Shown: positions 1-4,943 of the stretch, piece by piece | Layout of the letters: every line of letters begins with the position of its first letter | Numbering within the stretch: position 1 is the stretch's first letter | Source: Verrucomicrobia bacterium UBA3750 | GTDB lineage: Bacteria; Verrucomicrobiota; Kiritimatiellia; RFP12; UBA1067 | Direction of reading: 5' to 3' | DNA length: 5,053 bases | NCBI GenBank assembly: GCA_002371755.1 | Contig: DFGM01000106.1 | Coordinates: 1-5,053 of the forward strand | Notes under the pieces: generated by a model | The model's input: only the letters and a program-made list of their open reading frames with translations | What the model was told of the DNA's origin: nothing | The model's database searches: none | Position numbers and translations under genes: made by a program

Positions 1-7
1 TGGAACC

Positions 8-32
8 ACGAAATACACCAAATACACGAAAT
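8..32. repeat. short AT-rich tandem repeat (9-bp unit)
   Basis: The 9-base unit aaatacac(c/g) occurs twice head to tail at 11-19 and 20-28, flanked by cacg and aaat. The composition (CACGAAATACAC-type) resembles dispersed intergenic repeats seen in many environmental bacteria; that resemblance is from memory and was not searched. Because 9 is a multiple of 3, the reading frame of the downstream cupin gene stays open through the repeat to the left edge. The predicted residues there (T-P-N-T-R-N) look like translated repeat rather than enzyme. Confidence 0.5.
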
Positions 33-38
33 GAAATC

Positions 39-572
39 TTGAGTGTTGAGCCAAGTTATACGAGGTCGCTCGGTGAGATTGTGGAGTTGATTAAGAGTTT
101 CCATGACGAACCTAGCAACCTTATGGTGCCGAATCAAGCGGATGGCTTTACCAAGAAACTCTACTCAACCTATCTTGCGGCGTTGCCGGAGGACAAGTTC
201 AGCTATCCGCTCACAATGCATTGCGACAATCGCGGCAGTTTCACAGAGGCTCTGCATTCGGCGGAGCGGGGGCAGGTGAGCGTGAACGTCTCGAAGCCGG
301 GAATCGCCAAAGGCCAGCATTGGCACCATACGAAACATGAGAAGTTCCTTGTGGTGAGTGGCAAGGGTGAAATCAACTTCCGCATCGCCGACGATCTGAG
401 CGGCAAGGTTATCACATACAAAGTGAGCAGCGAAAAGCTCGAAATCGTGCGAATTCCACCTGGGTATACGCACAACATCGTCAATGTCGGCGACACGGAC
501 ATGGTAACTCTCATGTGGGCGAACGAGGTATTCGATCCCGCGAATCCTGACACGTTCAGGATGGAAGTGTAA
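39..572 (+). CDS. capF: CapF/FnlB/WbjC C-terminal half: cupin of UDP-2-acetamido-2,6-dideoxy-hexulose epimerase/reductase (apparently lacks reductase domain)
   Basis: The cytoplasmic CapF enzyme acts in UDP-L-FucNAc synthesis: its C-terminal cupin epimerises C3 of the 4-keto sugar made by CapE, and its N-terminal Rossmann domain reduces C4. Here only the cupin and the last helical stretch before it are present. From the TTG at 39, residues about 6-60 match the end of the reductase domain (P-S-Y-T-R-S-L-G-E-I, then F-T-K-K-L-Y). Cupin motif 1 is H94-x-H96-x4-E101-x6-G108. Motif 2 is P140-x-G142-x2-H145-x3-N149. The C-terminus (P-D-T-F-R-M-E-V) is a normal family end. Full-length CapF is about 370 residues and this has 177. 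The TTG start has no Shine-Dalgarno, and the frame is open to base 3 through a tandem repeat. The gene may therefore be a longer protein cut by the window edge, a repeat-truncated remnant, or a stand-alone cupin. The glycosyltransferase gene starts 8 bases downstream. Family call is firm; the 5' end is uncertain. Confidence 0.85.
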   Translation: MSVEPSYTRSLGEIVELIKSFHDEPSNLMVPNQADGFTKKLYSTYLAALPEDKFSYPLTMHCDNRGSFTEALHSAERGQVSVNVSKPGIAKGQHWHHTKHEKFLVVSGKGEINFRIADDLSGKVITYKVSSEKLEIVRIPPGYTHNIVNVGDTDMVTLMWANEVFDPANPDTFRMEV

Positions 573-580
573 TAAGGCGC

Positions 581-1459
581 ATGGCGAAAGCCGAGCATAT
601 AGTTCCTGGTTTTGACGACCCAACCTGCGGAATTGCTGTTGCCGCAAAGCAGTTGATTGCGCGAGGCGTTGGCGAAGATGGGGAAGTGTGGGTTCACTCC
701 ATGTGGACCCCGTTGGTCATGAGGGCGAGCTTCAAGGCGCTGTTGAAGGGCAAGAAACTTGTCCGGATGCCGCATGGATGTACTGACCCGACAAAGCTCA
801 GGCATCACTGGCATAAGAAGCGCTGGGTCGCGCCGATTGAGCGTTGGCTCTTCCGCCATGCAGATCGAATTATTGCAACATGCGCGGACGAGGTTGATTG
901 GATTAAGGCTTTTGAGCCGAAAGTGAATAGAGTGGAGATTGTCCGGTTGGCGCACAAATCAGACAGGAAGGACCCGTGTTCAGCACCGATAGTTTGTTCG
1001 GGCTATGAGCAATCATCAAAATTAAAGTTGCTATATGTTGGACGGTTACATCCATTGAAGGGAGTTGAATATCTGCTGCAGGCGATTCCGACCGATTGCA
1101 AACTTGTCATCATTGGTAAAGACGAGGGCGAAGGCAGAAAGCTTCGGCAAATAACGGCTCGTCGTGGACTAGATGTTGAGTTCAGGGGCGTTGTATGCGA
1201 AGCGGAGAAGGAGGCGGCTTACAAATGGTGCGACGTTCTCGTTCTTCCAACCCTCTCCGAAAACTTCGGGCTGGTCATCGCCGAAGCGCTGGAGCGCGGC
1301 AAGCGAGTGATTACCACTGATGGCGCGCCGGCGTGGGGAGATGGGAATACGTATGGTGGGAGGTTGATTTACTTGAAGGGGTATCGCGACGGTACAGCTG
1401 AAGAGCGAGTCGGCTTGTTGAGGAACGCAATTGAGGAATTGAAATGTCAATTATGCTGA
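581..1459 (+). CDS. GT-B glycosyltransferase, GT4-like (surface polysaccharide assembly)
   Basis: This is a retaining GT4-type sugar transferase, probably adding one residue to a lipid-linked glycan on the cytoplasmic face of the inner membrane. Near the N-terminus is a D-D-P-T-C-G-I-A loop (residues about 12-19). Next come V-H-S-M-W-T-P (about 38-44) and M-P-H-G (about 63-66), typical of the acceptor-side Rossmann domain. The donor-side domain carries L-L-Y-V-G154-R155-L-H-P-L-K160-G161, the usual G-R-x-x-x-x-K-G loop. It also carries the EX7E motif, E227-N-F-G-L-V-I-A-E235, which binds the nucleotide-sugar. At 292 residues it is shorter than the usual 350-400 but appears complete, ending in a helix (A-E-E-R-V-G-L-L). 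The ATG lies 8 bases after the cupin stop with a short AAGG at 574-577, so the two are co-transcribed. The 3' end overlaps the next small gene. Donor and acceptor cannot be read from sequence; a FucNAc-type donor is suggested only by the capF neighbour. Confidence 0.88.
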   Translation: MAKAEHIVPGFDDPTCGIAVAAKQLIARGVGEDGEVWVHSMWTPLVMRASFKALLKGKKLVRMPHGCTDPTKLRHHWHKKRWVAPIERWLFRHADRIIATCADEVDWIKAFEPKVNRVEIVRLAHKSDRKDPCSAPIVCSGYEQSSKLKLLYVGRLHPLKGVEYLLQAIPTDCKLVIIGKDEGEGRKLRQITARRGLDVEFRGVVCEAEKEAAYKWCDVLVLPTLSENFGLVIAEALERGKRVITTDGAPAWGDGNTYGGRLIYLKGYRDGTAEERVGLLRNAIEELKCQLC

Positions 1460-1605
1460 ATATTTTATTGGGAATTGGGGCGGTTCTACTAGCTCTCGGG
1501 TCGATATGCGTCACGATGGCGGCGCTATTCCAGCCGAAGGAATACAAGGGCGACGGCAGGGACCATGCATCTGATGGATGGGACGAATCCATCGAGGATG
1601 TGTAA
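1444..1605 (+). CDS. small single-span membrane protein with acidic tail (53 aa)
   Basis: I do not recognise a family. The gene overlaps the glycosyltransferase 3' end by 16 bases in another frame. GAGGA at 1433-1437 sits 6 bases before the ATG at 1444, which decides this start over the in-frame ATG at 1453. The protein has one hydrophobic segment (residues about 4-29, rich in L, I, G, A, V) and then a short hydrophilic tail with many acidic residues (D37, D40, D44, D47, E48, E51, D52). There is no cleavage motif, so it reads as a membrane anchor, not a secreted peptide. The good Shine-Dalgarno, the overlap with an upstream gene and the coherent membrane-protein composition support a real gene. 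A role with the glycosyltransferase, or in membrane assembly of the glycan, is inferred from position only. Confidence 0.6.
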   Translation: MSIMLNILLGIGAVLLALGSICVTMAALFQPKEYKGDGRDHASDGWDESIEDV

Positions 1606-1617
1606 GTAGTGGCTGGT

Positions 1618-1788
1618 ATGAAGATAGCGTTGATTGTCGCTGGGATTATAGTCGCTCTTGCGGTTGGTTTCGCGATGTGGAGCAAGATCGCGTACCGCCG
1701 CTGGCGGAAGCGCTTTGACGCGATGCCGCCCGATGAACAGCGCAAGGAACAGGAGCGAATGTATAAGGTTCAGCAGATGGAAGCGTGA
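1618..1788 (+). CDS. small single-span membrane protein with basic juxtamembrane cluster (56 aa)
   Basis: No family is recognised. Residues 3-21 form one transmembrane helix (I-A-L-I-V-A-G-I-I-V-A-L-A-V-G-F-A-M-W). A strongly basic stretch follows (K23, R27, R28, R30, K31, R32), then a charged, probably helical tail (residues about 39-56, rich in E, Q, R, K). By the positive-inside rule the tail should face the cytoplasm. The start is uncertain: ATG at 1618 has little Shine-Dalgarno, whereas the in-frame GTG at 1609 has GAGGA about 10 bases upstream and would add three residues. It follows the preceding small gene after 12 bases in the same frame. It is the last gene before the terminator at 1894, so it closes the operon. 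The charge pattern is opposite to that of its neighbour. Confidence 0.55.
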   Translation: MKIALIVAGIIVALAVGFAMWSKIAYRRWRKRFDAMPPDEQRKEQERMYKVQQMEA

Positions 1789-1893
1789 GTTGGAGTGATT
1801 AGCTGGAGGTTTGGGTTGGAGTTTGAGAGTGGTGTGATAGTCGCCTGATTACTCAATAAGGCAGTCCAGAAATGGGCGGCCTTTGCCATAGTT

Positions 1894-1924
1894 GCCCAGA
1901 CGGTTCGTTCCGTCTGGGCGTTTT
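1894..1924 (+). terminator. intrinsic terminator of the polysaccharide operon
   Basis: A perfect 10-bp stem (gcccagacgg at 1894-1903 with ccgtctgggc at 1910-1919) closes a 6-base loop, ttcgtt, and is followed by gtttt. It lies 105 bases after the last small gene, where the left operon should end. This is a canonical Rho-independent terminator for + strand transcription. Confidence 0.9.
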
Positions 1925-1937
1925 GCTGCTTGGCACT

Positions 1938-1989
1938 AGAAGCGCGTCAGAAGGGTGGATTTCCCCTCTCTGGTGCGCTTCTTGCTTTT
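1938..1989 (+). terminator. possible second, branched terminator-like structure
   Basis: An 8-bp stem (agaagcgc at 1938-1945 with gcgcttct at 1975-1982) encloses a weaker inner hairpin around ggg...ccc (1953-1967) and is followed by tgctttt. It starts 13 bases after the first terminator, so a tandem backup terminator is the simplest reading. A short structured RNA is an alternative. The inner pairing has mismatches and the T run is interrupted. Confidence 0.45.
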
Positions 1990-2026
1990 CGTCCGGATTT
2001 TCGCATGACACGAACGCGGCCTTAAG

Positions 2027-2044
2027 CCACACACGAAAGTGTGG
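2027..2044. other. small 6-bp hairpin
   Basis: ccacac (2027-2032) pairs with gtgtgg (2039-2044) across the loop acgaaa. No T run follows, so it is not a standard terminator. It could be part of a structured transcript or fortuitous. Confidence 0.25.
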
Positions 2045-2130
2045 GTCATTTGACGCCTACGGTTGCCCCGATTTTTTACGGATGCCACGTGAACCCCCAG
2101 GTGATAAAACAGGGCTAGCTGTGTTCACAT

Positions 2131-2168
2131 AATGGGCTGCCGACTTGCAGGTCAAGTCGGCAGCCCAT
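2131..2168. other. 16-bp perfect inverted repeat without T tract
   Basis: atgggctgccgacttg (2132-2147) is exactly complementary to 2153-2168, leaving the 5-base loop caggt. No run of T follows on either strand (gctccagtgg after it on +, tatgtgaac on -), so it lacks the usual terminator tail. It sits about 120 bases before the glycosidase start and upstream of its promoter. It could be a bidirectional transcription block, a binding site, or a dispersed palindromic element. Confidence 0.7.
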
Positions 2169-2271
2169 GCTCCAGTGGTGCGCTGCGCTGGGGGCATTGG
2201 GCGGGAGAGCTTCTCATCCCCTGCCATTGAACCGGGTGCTCATATGGGTGATTCCATGTGCAGGGAGAATC

Positions 2272-2280
2272 TGGTATAAT
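2272..2280 (+). promoter_or_regulatory. extended -10 promoter of the glycosidase gene
   Basis: TGG-TATAAT at 2272-2280 is a perfect extended -10 element (TGnTATAAT). The hexamer at the 17-bp spacing (ttccat, 2252-2257) is a poor -35, consistent with an extended -10 promoter. The TATAAT ends only 7 bases before the ATG at 2288, so a start site at normal spacing would fall on or next to the initiation codon. That would give a leaderless or nearly leaderless mRNA. Confidence 0.65.
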
Positions 2281-2287
2281 ATGCGGC

Positions 2288-4501
2288 ATGAAAATCAGAA
2301 AAGAAGATCTTAAGTCTGCGGCGGTTGCGCTGCTTGTGGCGTTTGCGGCGAATCCGTTTCTGTCGGGTGTCGCGGCGAATGAGGTTTCTAACTGCGGCAA
2401 GGCGATTGAGTGCCTGTCCGACGGATGGGAGTTCCGCGCCGATGGAGGCTCGTGGCGGCGCGTGCGCGTTCCGCACGACTGGTCCATCGAGTCCGCGCCG
2501 GCGAAGGGCGGCGAAACGGGTAAGGAGTGGGGATTCTACAAGGCCGGGAAGGGCGAGTACCGCCGGACTTTCGAAATTGCGGAGGCCGACCTCGTGAAGC
2601 ATCTCGAGCTCGCGTTCGACGGAGTCTTCCGCTTTCCCGAGGTGTACGTCAACGGCAAGCTTGCCGGAAAGGGCACGCGCTACGGCTACACGGGCTTCCG
2701 CATTCCGCTCGACGGCAAGGTTAAGGCGGGGAAGAACGACCTCCTCGTTAAGGTCGACAATTCCGCGCTTCCCGGATCACGCTGGTACATGGGTAGCGGA
2801 ATCTACCGCGGCGTGCGGCTCGAGAAGATGGCGTATCCGTATGTGGAGCCGCTTTCGGTCGACGTGCGCACGAAGCTTCTGTCCGATGGCAGCGCGGAGG
2901 TTGCGTTCACCTGGTGGAGCGTCGAGCCGCCTGGCTCCGCTCATTTGAAAGTCGAGAACAGATACACCCGGGTGATAAAGAACCCCGTTCTCTGGACCCC
3001 CGAAACGCCGAAGCTGTACGAACAGGAGATCGGCAACGGCGTGAAGGTGCGATTCGGAATCCGCACCGTCGAGTGGAGCGCCGAGAAGGGCTTCCTTCTC
3101 AACGGCAAGCCGGTCGAGATGCACGGCGCGTGCGTACACCACGACCACGGTCCGCTCGGCGCGGCGAGCGAGCCCGAGTTCGAGTACCGGAAGGCGCGGC
3201 AGCTCAAGGAGGCGGGCTTCAACGCCGTTCGGACGAGCCACAATCCAGTCAGCGAGGAGTTTCTGTCGGCATGCGACGAACTGGGGCTTCTCGTGATGGA
3301 CGACATGTTCGACGGACGCGAGAGAAAGAAGACGAACGGCGACTACTGCGAGGTGTTCAAGGATGACTGGCGGCGCGACGTCGAATGGATCGTCCGGCGC
3401 GACCGGGTGCATCCGAGCGTCGTCATGTGGTCCGTCGGCAACGAGATCCTCGAGCGCAGCGAGCCGTTCGCCGCCGAGACGACGAAGCAGATGCACGAGC
3501 TCATCGACAGGCTGGACGGAACGCGTCCGGTGACGCAGGCGCTCTGCCTCTGGGGCGAGAAGTGGGAGGACCAGGACGCGATGGCGGCGAACCTCGACAT
3601 CGTCGGATACAACTACCTGGAGCATTTCACGGAGAGCGACCACGCGCGCCTTCCCAAGCGCGTCATCGTCTACACCGAGACTTATCCGAAGGACGCCGCG
3701 ATGGTGTGGAACCGCATCGTGAAGCATCCGTACGTCATCGGCGAGTTCGTCTGGACCGGCATCGACTATCTCGGCGAGACCGGCATCGGGCGTAACTTCT
3801 ACACCGACAGGGAGCTGCACGGCGAGCACTGGCAGGGGCATCTTCCGCAGTTCCCGTGGCACGGCGCGTACTGCGGCGACATTGACCTGACCGGGCACCG
3901 CAAGCCGATTTCGCACTACCGCGAGACGCTGTGGAATCCCGGCGCAAAGACGTACCTGGCCGTCCGCGAGCCTGACGGATGGAAGGGGAAGATCGCGACT
4001 TCGAAGTGGAGCGTGTGGCCGACGCACGATCACTGGACGTTCGCCGGCTGGGAGGGCAAGAAGGTGACGGTCGAGGTCTATTCGCGTCGGCCGAAGGTCG
4101 AGCTGTACCTGAACGGCAGGCTTGTCGGCGCGAAGGACGTATCCGCGGAGACTGCGTGGAAGGCTGAGTTCGAGCTCGACTATGCGCCGGGCGAGCTCAC
4201 TGCGGTCGGCATCGCGGCGGACGGCTCGAAGGAGAAGTGTACGCTCATGACGGCTGGAGAGCCGAAGGATGTCCGCTTCTCCCATTGCCGGATTGGCCGC
4301 TACGACTGGATCACCGCTGAGGTCGTCGACGCGAACGGCACGGTGTGCCCCTATGCCGACCGCGAGGTCGATTTCGGCGCGGCGTCGCTTTCGGGCGAGG
4401 TCGTCGCCACATGCTCGGGCGACCTCTCGGACAACGTCCCCGCGCCGAGTGCGACGCGCCGCACCTGGATGGGCCGCGCGATGGCGGTCGTGCGGAAGTA
4501 G
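2288..4501 (+). CDS. exported glycoside hydrolase family 2 (beta-galactosidase-like)
   Basis: This secreted or periplasmic enzyme cleaves a terminal beta-linked sugar by the retaining mechanism. It has 737 residues from the ATG at 2288. An in-frame GTG at 2258 lies upstream of the TATAAT box, so ATG is preferred. Residues 1-30 look like a signal peptide: basic start, hydrophobic 10-25, then V-A-A before N31. The sugar-binding jelly roll follows (about 44-180, with P-H63-D64-W65). A short Ig-like domain (about 190-262) comes next, then the TIM barrel (about 265-560). The barrel has H279-G, H284-H-D-H-G, R315-T-S-H-N-P320, acid/base E386 in S-V-G-N-E, probable nucleophile E464 in Y-T-E-T-Y, and W489-T-G-I-D-Y. 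A W-x7-G-W-E-G-type domain starts near 577 and resembles DUF4982. The end (R-x-W-M-G-R-A) is a normal family C-terminus. Beta-galactosidase is likely, but other beta-glycosidase specificities exist in this subgroup. Much higher GC than the left operon; no partner genes in view. Confidence 0.92.
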   Translation: MKIRKEDLKSAAVALLVAFAANPFLSGVAANEVSNCGKAIECLSDGWEFRADGGSWRRVRVPHDWSIESAPAKGGETGKEWGFYKAGKGEYRRTFEIAEADLVKHLELAFDGVFRFPEVYVNGKLAGKGTRYGYTGFRIPLDGKVKAGKNDLLVKVDNSALPGSRWYMGSGIYRGVRLEKMAYPYVEPLSVDVRTKLLSDGSAEVAFTWWSVEPPGSAHLKVENRYTRVIKNPVLWTPETPKLYEQEIGNGVKVRFGIRTVEWSAEKGFLLNGKPVEMHGACVHHDHGPLGAASEPEFEYRKARQLKEAGFNAVRTSHNPVSEEFLSACDELGLLVMDDMFDGRERKKTNGDYCEVFKDDWRRDVEWIVRRDRVHPSVVMWSVGNEILERSEPFAAETTKQMHELIDRLDGTRPVTQALCLWGEKWEDQDAMAANLDIVGYNYLEHFTESDHARLPKRVIVYTETYPKDAAMVWNRIVKHPYVIGEFVWTGIDYLGETGIGRNFYTDRELHGEHWQGHLPQFPWHGAYCGDIDLTGHRKPISHYRETLWNPGAKTYLAVREPDGWKGKIATSKWSVWPTHDHWTFAGWEGKKVTVEVYSRRPKVELYLNGRLVGAKDVSAETAWKAEFELDYAPGELTAVGIAADGSKEKCTLMTAGEPKDVRFSHCRIGRYDWITAEVVDANGTVCPYADREVDFGAASLSGEVVATCSGDLSDNVPAPSATRRTWMGRAMAVVRK

Positions 4502-4504
4502 AGC

Positions 4505-4543
4505 GCGGCGCAGGCAAGGGCGGATGAGCCCCCTGCCCGCCGC
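4505..4543 (+). other. imperfect GC-rich hairpin just after the glycosidase stop
   Basis: gcggcg (4505-4510) pairs with cgccgc (4538-4543), ggca (4513-4516) with tgcc (4534-4537), and ggg (4518-4520) with ccc (4531-4533), separated by small bulges. It begins 4 bases after the stop codon. No T run follows, so it may protect the mRNA 3' end or weakly terminate. GC-rich sequence makes chance pairing possible. Confidence 0.35.
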
Positions 4544-4576
4544 ACTGCCTGTCGCCACTCGAGCCGATATCCGCCT

Positions 4577-4730
4577 CATGCGCATCGGTCTGGAAACCAA
4601 TGGGCATTGGGCGGGCGACCAATGGGCATTGAATCCGGATTCAATGCCCATTGGGTTCCAATTCAATGCCCATTGGATTTGCGAGTGATGGGCATTGGTC
4701 TTGCGGGTGATGGGCATTGGCCGGGGTAGC
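4577..4730. repeat. seven-unit 22-bp periodic array with flipping near-palindromic core
   Basis: Ten-base cores begin at 4577, 4599, 4621, 4643, 4665, 4687 and 4709, exactly 22 bases apart. They read catgcgcatc (degenerate), aatgggcatt twice, aatgcccatt twice, and gatgggcatt twice. The core is a dyad, AATG-SS-CATT, whose central GG or CC gives it a direction. The six clear units therefore run + + - - + +. The core is followed by g or gg and then a variable 10-12 base half. Adjacent units share ends in pairs (acc/acc, attc/attc, tgcgagt/tgcgggt). A 22-bp period is not a multiple of 3, so this is not coding repeat. It lies 75 bases after the glycosidase stop. The function is unknown. Confidence 0.9.
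4619..4654. repeat. 36-bp perfect palindrome inside the 22-bp array
   Basis: The 18 bases ccaatgggcattgaatcc (4619-4636) are followed at once by their exact reverse complement (4637-4654). The palindrome spans the point where the array switches from + to - cores, and its centre is the 12-bp palindrome gaatccggattc (4631-4642). It could extrude as a cruciform or fold as an RNA hairpin, and it gives two core sites in mirror symmetry. Confidence 0.92.
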
Positions 4731-4736
4731 TCTCCA

Positions 4737-4780
4737 GGCGGGCCGGGCAACGCCTACGGGCGGGCCGGGCGATCCCTGGT
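4737..4780. repeat. second 22-bp periodic repeat, two units, GC-rich core
   Basis: ggcgggccgggc occurs at 4737-4748 and 4759-4770, again exactly 22 bases apart. Each copy is followed by an unrelated 10-base half (aacgcctacg, then gatccctggt). The core differs from that of the array just upstream, but the layout of about 12 conserved plus 10 variable bases is the same. Two copies only, in GC-rich sequence. Confidence 0.6.
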
Positions 4781-4781
4781 G

Positions 4782-4811
4782 TTCATAACTTTTTTCACTT
4801 TTCCTGATAAT
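4782..4811 (+). promoter_or_regulatory. candidate promoter for the right-edge gene
   Basis: GATAAT at 4806-4811 is a 5/6 match to a -10 box. TTCATA at 4782-4787 is a 4/6 match to a -35 box with an 18-base spacer. The interval contains a T-rich run (4791-4796), an abrupt AT-rich island after GC-rich repeats. Transcription from here would give a leader of about 125 bases before the ATG at 4944. Confidence 0.4.
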
Positions 4812-4861
4812 GGACCCCCGAAATTTTGATTAGACAGGTGAGAGGATTGGGTTGAGGGAGG

Positions 4862-4895
4862 TCGATTGCAGTCGAATGCAATCGATTGCAATCGA
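4862..4895. repeat. 10-bp tandem repeat (tcgattgcaa), about 3.4 copies
   Basis: The units tcgattgcag (4862-4871), tcgaatgcaa (4872-4881), tcgattgcaa (4882-4891) and a partial tcga (4892-4895) follow one another. They contain the 14-bp palindrome tgcaatcgattgca (4877-4890). A period near one helical turn would put a bound protein on the same DNA face each time. It sits in the leader of the right-edge gene, so an operator is possible. Confidence 0.7.
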
Positions 4896-4925
4896 GGCGA
4901 CACCGGCTGAAAGCCGGGTGTTGCC
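4896..4925 (+). promoter_or_regulatory. leader hairpin directly upstream of the ribosome-binding site
   Basis: ggc-g-acacc-ggct (4896-4908) pairs with agcc (4912-4915) and ggtgt-t-gcc (4917-4925), with one G.U pair, one bulged G and loop gaa. It ends 6 bases before the Shine-Dalgarno, close enough to influence ribosome loading or mRNA stability. No T run follows, so it is not an ordinary terminator. Confidence 0.5.
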
Positions 4926-4931
4926 GCAACT

Positions 4932-4939
4932 AAGGAGGT
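4932..4939 (+). promoter_or_regulatory. near-perfect Shine-Dalgarno (AAGGAGGT)
   Basis: AAGGAGGT at 4932-4939 is followed by aatt and then the ATG at 4944. It is the strongest ribosome-binding site in the window and fixes the start of the right-edge gene. It contrasts with the glycosidase, which has none. Confidence 0.9.
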
Positions 4940-4943
4940 AATT

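Larger units (their letters stand above)
1789..2257. other. intergenic region with structured elements, no credible gene
   Basis: No open frame here has a convincing start plus coding character. The longest + strand frame (1872-2132) translates straight through the terminator hairpin and is Cys/Ser-rich noise. The first 100 bases are G/T-rich with an 8-base direct repeat, gttggagt, at 1789-1796 and 1815-1822. The rest holds two tandem terminator-like structures, a small hairpin (2027-2044), a 16-bp hairpin, and one isolated sequence resembling the repeat units found after the glycosidase (2189-2210). Confidence 0.6.

Noticed and set aside
203..955. 250-codon open frame on the - strand across the cupin and glycosyltransferase genes
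   Set aside because: Both + strand genes have family motifs in frame; the - strand translation shows none.
2086..2128. gtgaac/gttcac inverted repeat and cacgtg palindrome as an operator
   Set aside because: The 6-bp arms are 28 bases apart and cacgtg is a common short palindrome; there is no supporting context.
1872..2132. 86-codon + strand open frame in the intergenic region
   Set aside because: It runs through the 10-bp terminator hairpin and the second hairpin, lacks a Shine-Dalgarno and has Cys/Ser-rich low-quality translation.
2258..2287. GTG at 2258 as the glycosidase start
   Set aside because: It lies upstream of the TATAAT box in the same stretch, has no Shine-Dalgarno and would lengthen the signal peptide n-region with unlikely residues.
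4269..4688. + strand open frame spanning the glycosidase 3' end and the 22-bp array
   Set aside because: It is out of frame with the glycosidase and continues into repeats whose period is not a multiple of 3.
2777..4750. 657-codon open frame on the - strand antisense to the glycosidase
   Set aside because: It is Arg/Leu/Ala/Val-rich with no family features, and it shadows a gene with clear GH2 motifs. Long antisense frames are expected in GC-rich genes.
4577..4780. CRISPR array
   Set aside because: Units are only 22 bases, cores are about 10-12 bases and change orientation, and no cas gene is present in the window.
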